Source of the DNA: Limnoperna fortunei
Taxonomy: Eukaryota > Mollusca > Bivalvia > Mytilida > Modiolidae
DNA: 64,000 bases
Assembly (NCBI GenBank): GCA_944474755.1
Contig: OX104113.1
Location: forward strand, 67,042,074-67,106,073
Direction: 5' to 3'
The notes beneath the pieces were generated by a model that worked only from the letters and a program-made list of their open reading frames with translations, had not been told where the DNA came from and searched no databases. The position numbers were made by a program, and so were the translations under genes. Positions 10,626 to 24,006 of this stretch are shown one piece after another (positions within the stretch are counted from its first letter, which is position 1; every line of letters begins with the position of its first letter).

Positions 10626-10828
10626 CGATACAGTGCCCGATTAATATGGAGTACAGTAGTTCTATAAGCGGCTGTCCAGCAACCTGTAGTAACCCCAATG
10701 CCCCTGCAACCTGCACGTTACCTAACGCAGAAGGTTGTCAATGTAAGGCAGGATTTCTGCTGAGTGGAGCCGAGTGTGTACCTCAGTCTAAATGTGGTTG
10801 TCGAGGACCTTTTGGTGAATACTATCCA
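10626..10828 (+). CDS. TIL domain exon, module 2
   Basis: Phase 1 in, phase 0 out, 203 bp. MEYSSSISGCPATC, CTLPNAEGCQCKAGFLLSG and CVPQSKCGCRGPFGEYYP are nearly the module-1 TIL. It is followed by the longest intron of the 5' half (10829-14338), swollen by repeats. Confidence 0.88.
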
Positions 10829-11269
10829 GTACGTTTTTGTTTATTTTAAAGGATTTTTTTATTGTTAACATAAAGATAATAACCATTACTAATATATAAT
10901 TTTCGCATCGAAAATTTAAATGTTCATGCTCCTGAAGCCTTATATAACAGCTGATTTAACAGATATGGTTAAGCTAGGATTTTAAGGTCGTTTTAACTCA
11001 AACGTGAGTACTGCATCACTTGTTCGTCGTCGTGTACTTTTAAAAAAATCTTTTCCTTTAAAACACCTAAACGGATTGCTTTGAAAATGTTCACAAATCA
11101 TCGGTATAATATGCTCTATCAAGTTAGGACAAATCATGGCAAACAGCCCCCTTAATCGTCAAAATTGACGATTTTTCCCATTGTTTCCTCAAGATCTTGA
11201 AAATTATTAGAACGAAAAAAAGGTTTGCATTGCCAAATTGTTAAGCTCTATGAGAGCTACAAAAATAGC

Positions 11270-11270
<1 letters not shown>

Positions 11271-11358
<88 letters not shown>
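11271..11358. repeat. (TA)44 microsatellite
   Basis: Uninterrupted TA dinucleotides over 88 bp. The sequences on both sides (about 11150-11230 and 11365-11440) resemble each other (CTCAAGATCTTGA), suggesting it sits inside a tandemly duplicated repeat. Confidence 0.95.
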
Positions 11359-11360
<2 letters not shown>

Positions 11361-11657
11361 AGTGAATGCTTCTAAATAGTCAAAATTATCGATGTTTGTA
11401 ATTTTTTCTCAAGATCTTGACAACCTTAAGAACCAAGAAAATCTTTTACATACAAACTTATTCAGCTAATCAAGATCTGTAAAAATGATTATTGGTGCAT
11501 ATTTGTTGAACAACTCCTTACAGCAGAAGTTTTGGACAATCCCTTAAAGGAAGGAAAAGCTAGATAAAAGATTTGCATTTAAATTCGGTTCAAGTGAGCG
11601 ATCCAGGTTCCTAGGAGACTCTTGTTTATATATGATGATATCGAAACACAATTTTTT

Positions 11658-12554
11658 AGCCGAGTTGCAACGAAGTTGAACTCGGCTATTGTTATGATGA
11701 TGGCGGGCGGCTGGGCGGGCGTCAACAATTGGTTTCCGGACCATAACTCAGAAAGTTGTGAACCGATTTTAATGAAACTTTAGTATATTGTTACATACCA
11801 TAAGAGGAGAAACCCTATTGATTTTGGGGTAAATCCGTTCAAGGTAAAGGTCACAGCGACAGAAAAACGTTAGAAAATTTCTTGAATTAGTGGTTTCCGG
11901 ACCATAACTCAAAAAGTTATCAACCGATTTTAATGAAACGATTGGAAGGGATTACTACTTATAAACGGTTGAATTTGCACAAATTTTGGATCATATTTAA
12001 ACAAATTTTGGTATTCGCAACTGTGGAGTTCAAGAAGCATATTGGTCAGATCACAAGATTGTTTGGGCAGATTTGCAATTATAGATTATAGATTTGAAAA
12101 ATACAATTGTGTGAGTTTTTTTAATTATCATGTTTGTTCTTACTACACAAATGTAGATATTTATCTAGGAATCAAATAGATGTGGGTTTCAGATATATTG
12201 TATGGTTTGCTTATATTGTTTTTCTTGTTAGGACCCTGCATCGAAGATGTGACACCTTATAGTTTTCACTTTGCCTGTCTGTACTGTTTGTCCCTCCGTC
12301 TGTCTGTCTACAAAACTCATAATACATCAAGTACATATCTGAAATTTTACACAATGGTTCAATACTGTTAGAGGATTCACATATTCATATTTTATGCAAC
12401 TTTGAAAAATTGTTGATAAAGCTTACATTTTTCCTGCTGAAACCCTTCCTCACTTTGTCTCCAGTTTACATGTAATGCCTGTAATAACCAATTATGTTAA
12501 ATCTTAAAATGAAGACAAGGAAAGTTTTGGTTAATAAAATACGTCAACTCGGCT
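11658..12554. mobile_element. Non-autonomous TIR DNA element, about 0.9 kb
   Basis: Ends are perfect inverted copies of AGCCGAGTTG (11658-11667 and 12545-12554). The left end also forms a hairpin, AGCCGAGTT...AACTCGGCT. Inside, GGTTTCCGGACCATAACTCA occurs twice. No transposase frame is present. This type of sequence is common in bivalve genomes as I know them. Superfamily not assigned. Confidence 0.6.
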
Positions 12555-13734
12555 TTTGCACCCCTGTGCATATTGATTTTTTCTATATTAGTCAAATTTA
12601 TTTTACCTTTAGTTAGTCCCTATCCTTATCTACGTTGATATATTGTTTGTAAGCATGTACACGTCTGGATTTTAGCTGAACTATTTCTCGATAAACGTAA
12701 AACAAAAATTCTATTGTATTTCACATTTCACAACTTACAGTTTTCAATTCAGGACACTGCTGTTGACTATTTAGCTACTCAAACAGTGGGGTTTTGTACC
12801 TTAGTTAATGCTATCCCTTAAAAAGTTCTATGACTGTCAACATGACTTTACTGTCCTATATGAGAAATCTCAAATACAATCAGACATTTTTATGAGTCAT
12901 AGGTAGTCTGTTTTCTTTCTGGGTTTGACTCCCCTGGACATTACAATGAGTAAATTGACGGATGTTTAATTAGAGGCAAGCACTGCCTTCCTGTAGGATT
13001 CACATTCTTTTTCGTGTTGTATATGTTTGTCTGAATATGGTATTTAAATCTTTATTTCAAAGTTATAGACGAACTTGCATAAACATATACGCTTTAATAT
13101 CTTATCGTTTACGTTTTCACTATGCTTGGCATAAAAAACTGTGATTAGAAATACGTAGCATCTTACATCATCATTTGTATAACCCCGATGGTTTTAATGG
13201 TATTTTGCGGTTGTTCAACCCATGACATTGCAAATGCTCGATATGAAATACGTTTGTATTTACATCTCAGGGCAGTATCTGTAAAACTTAAGTATTTAAA
13301 TTCATTACAAAATGTCGAGGCAAAAAACTAAAAAAAATGAATATTATAAAATTTAAATAGTTATTTAGCGGACTAATATTTAAGTTGATTAAATCGGCAC
13401 GATTCAACCACTGATTATTTAACATAATTTGTTTTTCCAATAGTGATGTACCAACATACTTAGCTCAGTGTGAACTATGTTACGTATGTGGTTTACATTC
13501 TCCAAATAATCACTTGAGATCGCAGTGTATTGTAAATAGTAAATAAATTTGACAGTAAAGTGTTCTTGAATAGCAGATAAATATCTATCGGCGGTTAATT
13601 AAACTTCATGTATTGTTTGTTCTCGGACTCTACATAGGGAGTACACAGAGCTCCCCAGAGCATCTTAGCTAGTGGATAGGCAAGGCCCACTGGTTGGTGG
13701 TTTGCTAGGTCATAACACGGGAAGACCGACTCGG

Positions 13735-13985
13735 ACAGCAATCCGTAATGAGTGACGTGTATAGTGCTACGGAAGATAAAGTCCTGTGTTTTAATGTTTT
13801 AGACAAGAATAGGATCATTGTAGCCGCTACAATGCTAAAGTTTCCATCTCTACGCAATGCTTTATACTGTTTCAGTGGCAGTCACAATTTGTGTCCGTTT
13901 GGTCCAACAAATTCCTTATTGTTTGTTAACTTGTTCTAGTCCTGAATGTTAATGAAGTATTGCTCGCTGAACATTAAGCAAACAT
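13735..13985 (+). mobile_element. SINE-like repeat, second family
   Basis: Contains TTGTAGCCGCTACAATGC, CAGTCACAATTTGTGTCC and the tail AGTATTGCTCGCTG followed by CATTAAGCAAAC. The same blocks occur reversed at 55565-55800. The tail matches the LINE 3' ends near 35.5 and 35.9 kb. Related sequence probably begins near 13620. Confidence 0.5.
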
Positions 13986-14338
13986 TCAGTCATTCAGTAA
14001 ATACATATTTGTTTGAATGTGATTTTACGGCACATTTAGGAATTTTTCAGGTATATAATGGTATTTAAGGTTTTAATAAGGAATTTACTCTTTGCGAACC
14101 CCGATCTTCGACAACTGTCAATTAAAGTTAGAGGCGACAGTACCCGATTTCAGGTTTATCACACAAAAATGATCAAAAGTATATGGTTACTTAACTTGAC
14201 CACGCGGTCCTTTTATGACTTGTATGTGTTGTTAAAAGTAATGTTATATAATTGTTAAATAGCCTGTGTGCTATAAATGTTCGAAATTGCGTGTTAAAAA
14301 GTAATAACAAATATATCAAGGATTTATATTTATCTTAG

Positions 14339-14528
14339 TTAGGAAAGGTATTAACATCTGCAGATTGTACTCTTGTATCGGAGTGCACAATGAAAGATGG
14401 ACGTCCTTCCATGATTATCGTTAAAAACCAAAAGTGTCACAAGAACGCAAGATGCCGTCTGATTAAGGGGCAATATACGTGTGTCTGCAACAGTAAATAT
14501 AGGGGAAACGGCTACAGCAATTGCCAAC
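14339..14528 (+). CDS. EGF exon closing module 2
   Basis: Phase 0 in, phase 1 out, 190 bp as at 5875. It contains DCTLVSECTM, then CHKNARCRLIKGQYTCVC, then YRGNGYSNC. The start after TATCTTAG keeps the frame LGKVLTSADC, aligning with IGAAITSRDC of module 1; the later AG at 14342 would hit a stop. Confidence 0.8.
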
Positions 14529-14982
14529 GTAAGTAATGGTTATTTTCGCTGTACGGATGAACATTCATTTCGTAGTAAATGTGTATTTTTTAATATTTCC
14601 TGCGCATACATTGCTTGCTTAAACGTAACTGCAGCTTTATACAGTATAGACCGTACAGTAATTGGGGAATTTTTTTATGCCATTAGAAATAGAATGGTGG
14701 GTTTGTTGGAGACAGAACATTTTGAAGTTAATAATACAAGTATCATAAAATATTGCTGTTAATGCAGATTGTAATTGTTGAAATGCATCTTTATATAACC
14801 AGGGTACATTCCAAAATGTTAAGTGTGAATTTATGTTCTGTGTTATATATGATTTAAAGTGGCATGTGTTTCCGGTTTCAAAATCTCCATATTGCAATAT
14901 TTGTATGTTCAGTTTATAATCCCAACCTTTATTATATCTTAATTGGCTTATTATTTAAGTAAAGGAAATTTATGAATTTCAG

Positions 14983-15509
14983 CTGTTTGCAACCCTGCAT
15001 GTAAAGAAAATGCCGAGTGTGTTAAAGCGAAGTGCAAATGCAAAAAGGGATTCATAAAATCTAAACTTGGCACTTGTGTCAGTAAGTACTGGTTGTCAAT
15101 CGGCAGTCGCATCGTTGATGCATTTATTCAATGGGTCTCCGTTTGCAGTTGTTTGATTTTTTTAATAGTTTGCAATTTGAAAATTAAATTTTGTCAAGAA
15201 AAGTTTACTTCTATTGAGTCTGTTTCCTTGTTTACAAATCATGAATCCAAGAGATGTCATTATTTATTAAAAGGGCACAAGAAGAAAAATATATAGTCAT
15301 CTTACACTTAAATGGAAAACAGTTTAATGCTAATTGTCAGAAACTTTGGTCAAAAGTAAAATAATAAATAATTGAAGAGTAATTTCAGTAGAAATGGGTA
15401 TAGATATAGTTTCGATGTTCATTCAGTTGTATTTTTGTAGAACCAAAACCATGCATACCAGCCTGTGGAGCGAATTTTGTATGTAAGGAAGGCACTTGTA
15501 AACCTGAAC
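14983..15509 (+). CDS. Cassette 1: exon A1 14983-15081, exon B1 15441-15509
   Basis: A1 is the most divergent A of the intact set (CVKAKCKCKKG instead of CVKGKCRCKKG). B1 ends KPE instead of KPK. Edge position and divergence agree with array edges being homogenised less. Confidence 0.85.
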
Positions 15510-16035
15510 GTACGTATTTAAAGTGTGCAATTTGAAGTATCGTTGAATGTTTAATCCCGGAAAATTTATTCAAAATCATTATAATCCAAAAGTATTTTTT
15601 TCATAAAAAAAAATTAAAGTCTTACCAAGAAATGTGTACATTTTCGCTATTTCCTGCATTAATCGTCATCAAGCCGACATGAAAGCGCAATAGTTAGGAA
15701 TGTAAACTGAGGATCACATTTTCTAATGATAAACTGTGTCATGGAGATATTAGTTGTCAAAAGTTGCATGGTGCTTGTAGTAATGAGGTCACTGAACACT
15801 GTCACTTTCTGTAAAGTAACTTTGTTTTCTTATATCGCTAGTTAATCAAAGAGCAATGCCAATTATAAATGTAAACTTATGTAAAATGTCATTCCCTTTG
15901 GTTTCGAGTAGAGTTTGTTAAAATTTATGATTGCACAATTTTTAAATTGCGACTACTATGTTTTTTGATTTTGTATGTTCAGTATATGATTCCCATATTA
16001 GTTTTGTATTGTTTAAAAAAGTTAATTTATTTCAG

Positions 16036-16569
16036 CTGTTTGCAACCCTGCATGTAAAGAAAATGCCCAGTGTGTTAATGGAAAGTGCAGATGCAAAAAA
16101 GGATTAATAAAATCTAAACTTGGCACTTGTGTCAGTAAGTACTGGTTGCAATGGTCTATTGGCAGTCGCATCGTTGATGCATTTATTCAATGGGTCTCTG
16201 TTTGCAGTTGTTTTCTTTTCCCAATAGTTTATAATTTGAAAATAATATTTTGTCAAGAAGCGGTTTAATTGTATTGAGTCTGTTTCCTTTTTTACAAATC
16301 ATGAATCCAAGAGAGGTCATTATTAATAAAAAGGGCACAAGAAGAAAAATATATAGGCATCTTACACGAAAATGGAAAACAGTTTACTGCTAATTGTCAA
16401 AAACATTGGTCAAAAGTAAAATAATAAATAATTATAGGGTAATTTCAGTAGAAATGTGTATAGAAATAGTTGCGATTTTCATTCAATTGTATTTTTGTAG
16501 AACCAAAACCATGCATACCAGCATGTGGAGCGAATTTTGTATGTAAGGAAGGCACTTGTAAACCTAAAC
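16036..16569 (+). CDS. Cassette 2: exon A2 16036-16134, exon B2 16501-16569
   Basis: A2 has CVNGKCRCKKGLIKSK (Asn and Leu changes). B2 is consensus. Confidence 0.87.
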
Positions 16570-17099
16570 GTACGTATTTAAAGTGTGCAATTTGAAGTGT
16601 CGTTGAATGTTTAATCCCGGAAAATTTATTCGAAATCATTATAATCCAAAAGTATTTTTTAATAAATTTTTTTTATTAAATTCTTACAAAGTAATGTTTA
16701 CCCTTTCGCTATTTCCTGCATTAATCGTCATCAAGCCGACATGAAAGCGCATTAGTTAGGAAGGTAAGCTGTGGATCTCATTTCTCGTGTTAAACTGTGT
16801 CGTGGAGATAATAAGTTGTCAAAAGTTGCATGCTTCTTGTAGTAATGAAGTCACTGAACACTGTCACTTTCTGTAAAGTAACTTTGTTTTCTTATATCGC
16901 TAGTTAATCAAAAAGCAATGCCAATTATAACTCTAATATTATGTAAAATGTCGTTCCCTTTAGTTTCGAGTAGAGTTTGTTTAAATTTATGATTGCACAA
17001 TTTTCATATTGCGACTACGATGTTTCGTTGATTTTCTATGTTCAGTTTATGATTCCCACCTTCGTTCTTTATTATTGAAAAAAAGTCAATTTATTTCAG

Positions 17100-17633
17100 C
17101 TGTTTGCAATCCTGAATGTAAAGAAAATGCTCAGTGTGTTAAAGGAAAGTGCAGATGCAAAAAGGGATTCATAAAATCTAAACTTGGCACTTGTGTCAGT
17201 AAGTACTGGTTGCAATGGTCTATTGGCAGTCGCATCGTTGATGAATTTATTCAATGGGTCTCTGTTTGCAGTTGTTTTCTTTTCCTAATAGTTTATAATT
17301 TGAAAATAAAATTTTGTCAAGAAGCGGTTTAATTGTATTGAATCTTTTAAATTTTTTACAAATCATGAATCCAAGAGAGATCATTATTTATAAAAAGGGC
17401 ACAAGAAGGAAAATATATAGGTATCTTACACGAAAATGGAAAACAGTTTACTGCTAATTGTCAGAAACATTGGTCAAAAGTAAAATAATAAATAATTGAA
17501 GAGTAATTTCAGTAGAAATGTGTATAGAAATAGTTTCTATGTTCATTCAATTGTATTTTTGTAGAACCAAAACCATGCATACCAGCATGTGGAGCGAATT
17601 TTGTATGTAAGGAAGGCACTTGTAAACCTAAAC
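17100..17633 (+). CDS. Cassette 3: exon A3 17100-17198, exon B3 17565-17633
   Basis: A3 is the first of the CNPEC subtype (Glu for Ala). B3 is consensus. Confidence 0.88.
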
Positions 17634-18164
17634 GTACGTATTTAAAGTGTTCAATTTGAAGTGTCGTTGAATGTTTAATCCCGGAAAATTTATTCGAAAT
17701 CATTATAATCCAAAAGCATTTTTTAATAAAAAAGACAAATTAAATTCTTACCAAGTAATGTTAACCCTTTCGCTATTTCCTGCATTAATCGTCATCAAGC
17801 CGACATGAAAGCGGATTAGTTGGGAATGTAAACTGCGGATCTCATTTTCTCGTGTTAAACTGTGTCGTGGAAATATTAAGTTGTCAAAAGTTGCATGCTG
17901 CTTGTAGTAATGAAGTCACTGAACAATGTCACTTTCTGTAAAGTAACTTTGTTTTCTTATATCGCTAGTTAATCAAAAAGCAATGCCAATTATAACTGTA
18001 ATATTATGTAAAATGTCGTTCCCTTTGGTTTCGATTAGAGTTTGTTTAAATTTATGATTGCACAAATTTCATATTGCGACTACGATGTTTCGTTGATTTT
18101 GTATGTTCAGTTTATGATTCCCACTTTCGTTCTGTATTGTTGAAAAAAAGTCGATTTATTTCAG

Positions 18165-18698
18165 CTGTTTGCAATCCTGAATGTAAAGAAAATGCCCAGT
18201 GTGTTAAAGGAAAGTGCAGATGCAAAAAGGGATTCATAAAATCTAAACTTGGCACTTGTGTCAGTAAGTACTGGTTGCAATGGTCTATTGGCAGTCGCAT
18301 CGTTGATGTATTTAGTCAATGGGTGTCTGTTTGCAGTTGTTTTCTTTTCCTAATAGTTTATAATTTGAAAATAAAATTTTGTCAAGAAGCGGTTTAATTG
18401 TATTGAATCTGTTTAGATTTTTACAAATCATGAACTCAAGAGAGATCATTATTTATAAAAAGGGCACAAGAAGAAAAATATATAGGCATCTTACATGAAA
18501 ATGGAAAACAGTTTACTGCTAATTGTCAAAAACATTGGTCAAAAGTAAAATAATAAATAATTGAAGAGTAATTTCAGGAGAAATGTGTATAGAAATAGTT
18601 TCGATGTTCATTCAATTGTATTTTTGTAGAACCAAAACCATGCATACCAGCATGTGGAGCGAATTTTGTATGTAAGGAAGGCACTTGTAAACCTAAAC
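18165..18698 (+). CDS. Cassette 4: exon A4 18165-18263, exon B4 18630-18698
   Basis: A4 is CNPEC subtype. B4 is consensus (CGANFVC). Confidence 0.88.
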
Positions 18699-19226
18699 GT
18701 ACGTATTTAAAGTGTGCAATTTGAAGTGTCGTTGAATGTTTAATCCCGGAAAATTTATTCGAAATCATTATAATCCAAAAGTATTTTGAAATAAAAAAAT
18801 TTATTAAATTCTTACAAAGTAATGTTTAACCTTTCACTATTTCCTGCATTAATCGTCATCAAGCTGACATGAAAGCGCATTAGTTAGGAATGTAAGCTGA
18901 GGATTTCATTTCTCGTGTTAAACTGTGTCGTTGAGATAATAAGTTGTCAAAAGTTGCATGGAGCTTGTAGTAATGAAGTCACTGAACACTGTCACTTTCT
19001 GTAAAGTAACTTTGTTTTCTGATTTCGCTAGTTAATCAAAATGCGTTGCCAATTATAACTGTAATATTATGTAAAATGTCGTTCCCTTTGGTTTCGAGTA
19101 GAGTTTGTTTAAATTTATGATTGCACAAATTTCATTTTGCGACTACGATTTTCGTTTATTTTGTATGTTCAGTTTATGATTCCCACCTTCTGTCTGCATT
19201 GTTGAAAAAAAAACAATTTATTTCAG

Positions 19227-19758
19227 CTGTTTGCAATCCTGCATGTAAAGAAAATGCCCAGTGTGTTAAAGGAAAGTGCAGATGCAAAAAGGGATTCATA
19301 AAATCTAAACTTGGCACTTGTGTCAGTAAGTACTGGTTGCAATGGTCAATTGGCAGTCGCATCGTTGATGCATTTATTCAATGGATCTCTGTTTGCATTT
19401 GTTTTCTTTCTTAATAGTTTACAATTCGAAAATTTAATTTTGTCAAGAATCGGTTAATTGTATTGAATCTGTTTCATTTTTTACAAATCATGAATCCAAG
19501 AGAGATCATTATTTATAAAAAGGGCACAAGAAGAAATATATATAGGCATCTTACACGAAAATGGAAAACAGTTTACTGCTAATTGTCAAAAACATTGGTC
19601 AAAAGTAAAATAATAAATAATTGAAGAGTAATTTCAGTAGAAATGTGTATAGAAATAGTTTCGGTGTTCATTCAGTTGTATTTTTGTAGAACCAAAACCA
19701 TGCATACCAGCATGTGGAGCGAATTTTGTATGTAAGGAAGGCACTTGTAAACCTAAAC
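19227..19758 (+). CDS. Cassette 5: exon A5 19227-19325, exon B5 19690-19758
   Basis: A5 is CNPAC subtype, B5 CGAN. First half of the two-unit block that is repeated at cassettes 7-8. Confidence 0.88.
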
Positions 19759-20287
19759 GTACGTATTTAAAGTGTGCAATTTGAAGTGTCGTTGAATGTT
19801 TAATCCCGGAACATTTATTCGAAATCATTATAATCCAAAAGTATTTTTTAATAAAAAAAAATAATTAAATTCTTACAAGCAATGTTTACCCTTTCACTAT
19901 TTCCTGCATTAATCGTCATCAAGCCGACATGAAAGCGCATTATTTAGGAATGTAAACTGTGGATCTCATTTCTCGTGTTAAACTGTGTCGTGGAGATAAT
20001 AAGTTGTCAAAAGTTGCATGCTGCTTGTAGTAATGAAGTCACTCAACAATGTCACTTTCTGTAAAGTAACTTTGTTTTCTTATATCGCTAGTTAATCAAA
20101 AAGCTATGCCAATTATAACTGTAATATTATGTAAAATGTCGTTCCCTTTGGTTTCGAGTAGAGTTTGTTTAAATTTAAGATTGCACAAATTTCATATTGC
20201 GACTACGATGTTTCGTTGATTTTGTATGTTCAGTTCATGATTCCCACTTTCGTTCAGTATTGTTGAAAAACAGTCGATTTATTTCAG

Positions 20288-20821
20288 CTGTTTGCAATCC
20301 TGAATGTAAAGAAAATGCCCAGTGTGTTAAAGGAAAGTGCAGATGCAAAAAGGGATTCATAAAATCTAAACTTGGCACTTGTGTCAGTAAGTACTGGTTG
20401 CAATGGTCTATTGGCAGTCGCATCGTTGATGTATTTATTCAATGGGTGTCTGTTTGCAGTTGTTTTCTTTTCCTAATAGTTTATAATTTGAAAATAAAAT
20501 TTTGTCAAGAAGCGGTTTAATTGTATTGAATCTGTTTAGATTTTTACAAATCATGAACTCAAGAGAGATCATTATTTATAAAAAGGGCACAAGAAGAAAA
20601 ATATATAGGCATCTTACATGAAAATGGAAAACAGTTTACTGCTAATTGTCAAAAACATTTGTCAAAAGTAAAATAATAAATAATTGAAGAGTAATTTCAG
20701 TAGAAATGTGTATAGAAATAGTTTCGATGTTCATTCAATTGTATTTTTGTAGAACCAAAACCATGCATACCAGCATGCGGAGCGGATTTTGTATGTAAGG
20801 AAGGCACTTGTAAACCTAAAC
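20288..20821 (+). CDS. Cassette 6: exon A6 20288-20386, exon B6 20753-20821
   Basis: A6 is CNPEC subtype, B6 has CGADFVC (Asp for Asn). The same pair of changes recurs in cassette 8. Confidence 0.88.
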
Positions 20822-21350
20822 GTACGTATTTAAAGTGTGCAATTTGAAGTGTCGTTGAATGTTTAATCCCGGAAAATTTATTCGAAATCATTATAATCCA
20901 AAAGTATTTTTTAATAAAAAAAAAATAATTAAATTCTTACAAGCAATGTTTACCCTTTCACTATTTCCTGCATTAATCGTCATCAAGCCGTCATGAAAGC
21001 GCATTATTTAGGAATGTAAACTGTGGATCTCATTTCTCGTGTTAAACTGTGTCGTGGAGATAATAAGTTGTCAAAAGTTGCATGCTGCTTGTAGTAATGA
21101 AGTCACTCAACAATGTCACTTTCTGTAAAGTAACTTTGTTTTCTTATATCGCTAGTTAATCAAAATGCTATGCCAATTATAACTCTAATATTATGTAAAA
21201 TGTCGTTCCCTTTGGTTTCGAGTAGAGTTTATTTAAATTTATGATTGCACAATTTTCATATTGCGACTAAGATTTTCGTTTATTTTGTATGTTCAGTTTA
21301 TGATTCCCACCTTCTGTCTGCATTGTTGAAAAAAAAACAATTTATTTCAG

Positions 21351-21882
21351 CTGTTTGCAATCCTGCATGTAAAGAAAATGCCCAGTGTGTTAAAGGAAAG
21401 TGCAGATGCAAAAAGGGATTCATAAAATCTAAACTTGGCACTTGTGTCAGTAAGTACTGGTTGCAATGGTCAATTGGCAGTCGCATCGTTGATGCATTTA
21501 TTCAATGGATCTCTGTTTGCATTTGTTTTCTTTCTTAATAGTTTACAATTCGAAAATTTAATTTTGTCAAGAATCGGTTAATTGTATTGAATCTGTTTCA
21601 TTTTTTACAAATCATGAATCCAAGAGAGATCATTATTTATAAAAAGGGCACAAGAAGAAATATATATAGGCATCTTACACGAAAATGGAAAACAGTTTAC
21701 TGCTAATTGTCAAAAACATTGGTCAAAAGTAAAATAATAAATAATTGAAGAGTAATTTCAGTAGAAATGTGTATAGAAATAGTTTCGGTGTTCATTCAGT
21801 TGTATTTTTGTAGAACCAAAACCATGCATACCAGCATGTGGAGCGAATTTTGTATGTAAGGAAGGCACTTGTAAACCTAAAC
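21351..21882 (+). CDS. Cassette 7: exon A7 21351-21449, exon B7 21814-21882
   Basis: Near-identical to cassette 5 including intronic marks such as GATGCATTTATTCAATGG. Confidence 0.88.
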
Positions 21883-22411
21883 GTACGTATTTAAAGTGTG
21901 CAATTTGAAGTGTCGTTGAATGTTTAATCCCGGAAAATTTATTCGAAATCATTATAATCCAAAAGTATTTTTTAATAAAAAAAAATAATTAAATTCTTAC
22001 AAGCAATGTTTACCCTTTCACTATTTCCTGCATTAATCGTCATCAAGCCGACATGAAAGCGCATTATTTAGGAATGTAAACTGTGGATCTCATTTCTCGT
22101 GTTAAACTGTGTCGTGGAGATAATAAGTTGTCAAAAGTTGCATGCTGCTTGTAGTAATGAAGTCACTCAACAATGTCACTTTCTGTAAAGTAACTTTGTT
22201 TTCTTATATCGCTAGTTAATCAAAAAGCTATGCCAATTATAACTGTAATATTATGTAAAATGTCGTTCCCTTTGGTTTCGAGTAGAGTTTGTTTAAATTT
22301 AAGATTGCACAAATTTCATATTGCGACTACGATGTTTCGTTGATTTTGTATGTTCAGTTCATGATTCCCACTTTCGTTCAGTATTGTTGAAAAACAGTCG
22401 ATTTATTTCAG

Positions 22412-22945
22412 CTGTTTGCAATCCTGAATGTAAAGAAAATGCCCAGTGTGTTAAAGGAAAGTGCAGATGCAAAAAGGGATTCATAAAATCTAAACTTGGC
22501 ACTTGTGTCAGTAAGTACTGGTTGCAATGGTCTATTGGCAGTCGCATCGTTGATGTATTTATTCAATGGGTGTCTGTTTGCAGTTGTTTTCTTTTCCTAA
22601 TAGTTTATAATTTGAAAATAAAATTTTGTCAAGAAGCGGTTTAATTGTATTGAATCTGTTTAGATTTTTACAAATCATGAACTCAAGAGAGATCATTATT
22701 TATAAAAAGGGCACAAGAAGAAAAATATATAGGCATCTTACATGAAAATGGAAAACAGTTTACTGCTAATTGTCAAAAACATTGGTCAAAAGTAAAATAA
22801 TAAATAATTGAAGAGTAATTTCAGTAGAAATGTGTATAGAAATAGTTTCGATGTTCATTCAATTGTATTTTTGTAGAACCAAAACCATGCATACCAGCAT
22901 GCGGAGCGGATTTTGTATGTAAGGAAGGCACTTGTAAACCTAAAC
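22412..22945 (+). CDS. Cassette 8: exon A8 22412-22510, exon B8 22877-22945
   Basis: Near-identical to cassette 6 (CNPEC plus CGAD), 2124 bp downstream of it. Confidence 0.88.
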
Positions 22946-23472
22946 GTACGTATTTAAAGTGTGCAATTTGAAGTGTCGTTGAATGTTTAATCCCGGAAAA
23001 TTTATTCGAAATCATTATAATCCAAAAGTATTTTTTAATAAAAAAAAATAATTAAATTCTTACAAGCAATGTTTACCCTTTCACTATTTCCTGCATTAAT
23101 CGTCATCAAGCCGTCATGAAAGCGCATTATTTAGGAATGTAAACTGTGGATCTCATTTCTCGTGTTAAACTGTGTCGTGGAGATAATAAGTTGTCAAAAG
23201 TTGCATGCTGCTTGTAGTAATGAAGTCACTCAACAATGTCACTTTCTGTAAAGTAACTTTGTTTTCTTATATCGCTAGTTAATCAAAATGCTATGCCAAT
23301 TATAACTCTAATATTATGTAAAATGTCGTTCCCTTTGGTTTCGAGTAGAGTTTATTTAAATTTATGATTGCACAATTTTCATATTGCGACTAAGATTTTC
23401 GTTTATTTTGTATGTTCAGTTTATGATTCCCACCTGCTGTCTGCATTGTTGAAAAAAAACAATTTATTTCAG

Positions 23473-24006
23473 CTGTTTGCAATCCTGCATGTAAAGAAAA
23501 TGCCCAGTGTGTTAAAGGAAAGTGCAGATGCAAAAAGGGATTCATAAAATCTAAACTTGGCACTTGTGTCAGTAAGTACTGGTTGTAATGGTCAATTGGC
23601 AGTCGCATCGTTGATGTATTTATTCAATGGGTGTCTGTTTGCAGTTGTTTTCTTTTCCTAATAGTTTATAATTTGAAAATAAAATTTTGTCAAGAAGCGG
23701 TTTAATTGTATTGAATGTGTTTAGATTTTTACAAATCATGAATCCAAGAGAGATCATTATTTATAAAAAGGGCACAAGAAGAAAAATATATAGGCATCTT
23801 ACATGAAAATGGAAAACAGTTTACAGCTAATTGTCAAAAACATTGGTCAAAAGTAAAATAATAAATAATTGAAGAGTAATTTCAGTAGAAATGTGTATAG
23901 AAATAGTTTCGATGTTCATTCAATTGTATTTTTGTAGAACCAAAACCATGCATACCAGCATGTGGAGCGAATTTTGTATGTAAGGAAGGCACTTGTAAAC
24001 CTAAAC
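23473..24006 (+). CDS. Cassette 9: exon A9 23473-23571, exon B9 23938-24006
   Basis: Upstream part and A9 match cassettes 5 and 7. Shortly after A9 the intron switches to the cassette 4/6/8 type (GATGTATTTATTCAATGG), so this unit is a recombinant. B9 is CGAN. Confidence 0.87.

Larger units (their letters stand above)
19174..23430 (+). repeat. 2.12-kb higher-order duplication (cassettes 5-6 and 7-8)
   Basis: Matching points lie exactly 2124 bp apart over a long stretch (e.g. 20197/22321, 20697/22821, 19174/21298), with near-identity in introns and exons. Boundaries are approximate. It shows that amplification of two units at a time happened after single-unit amplification. Confidence 0.85.
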
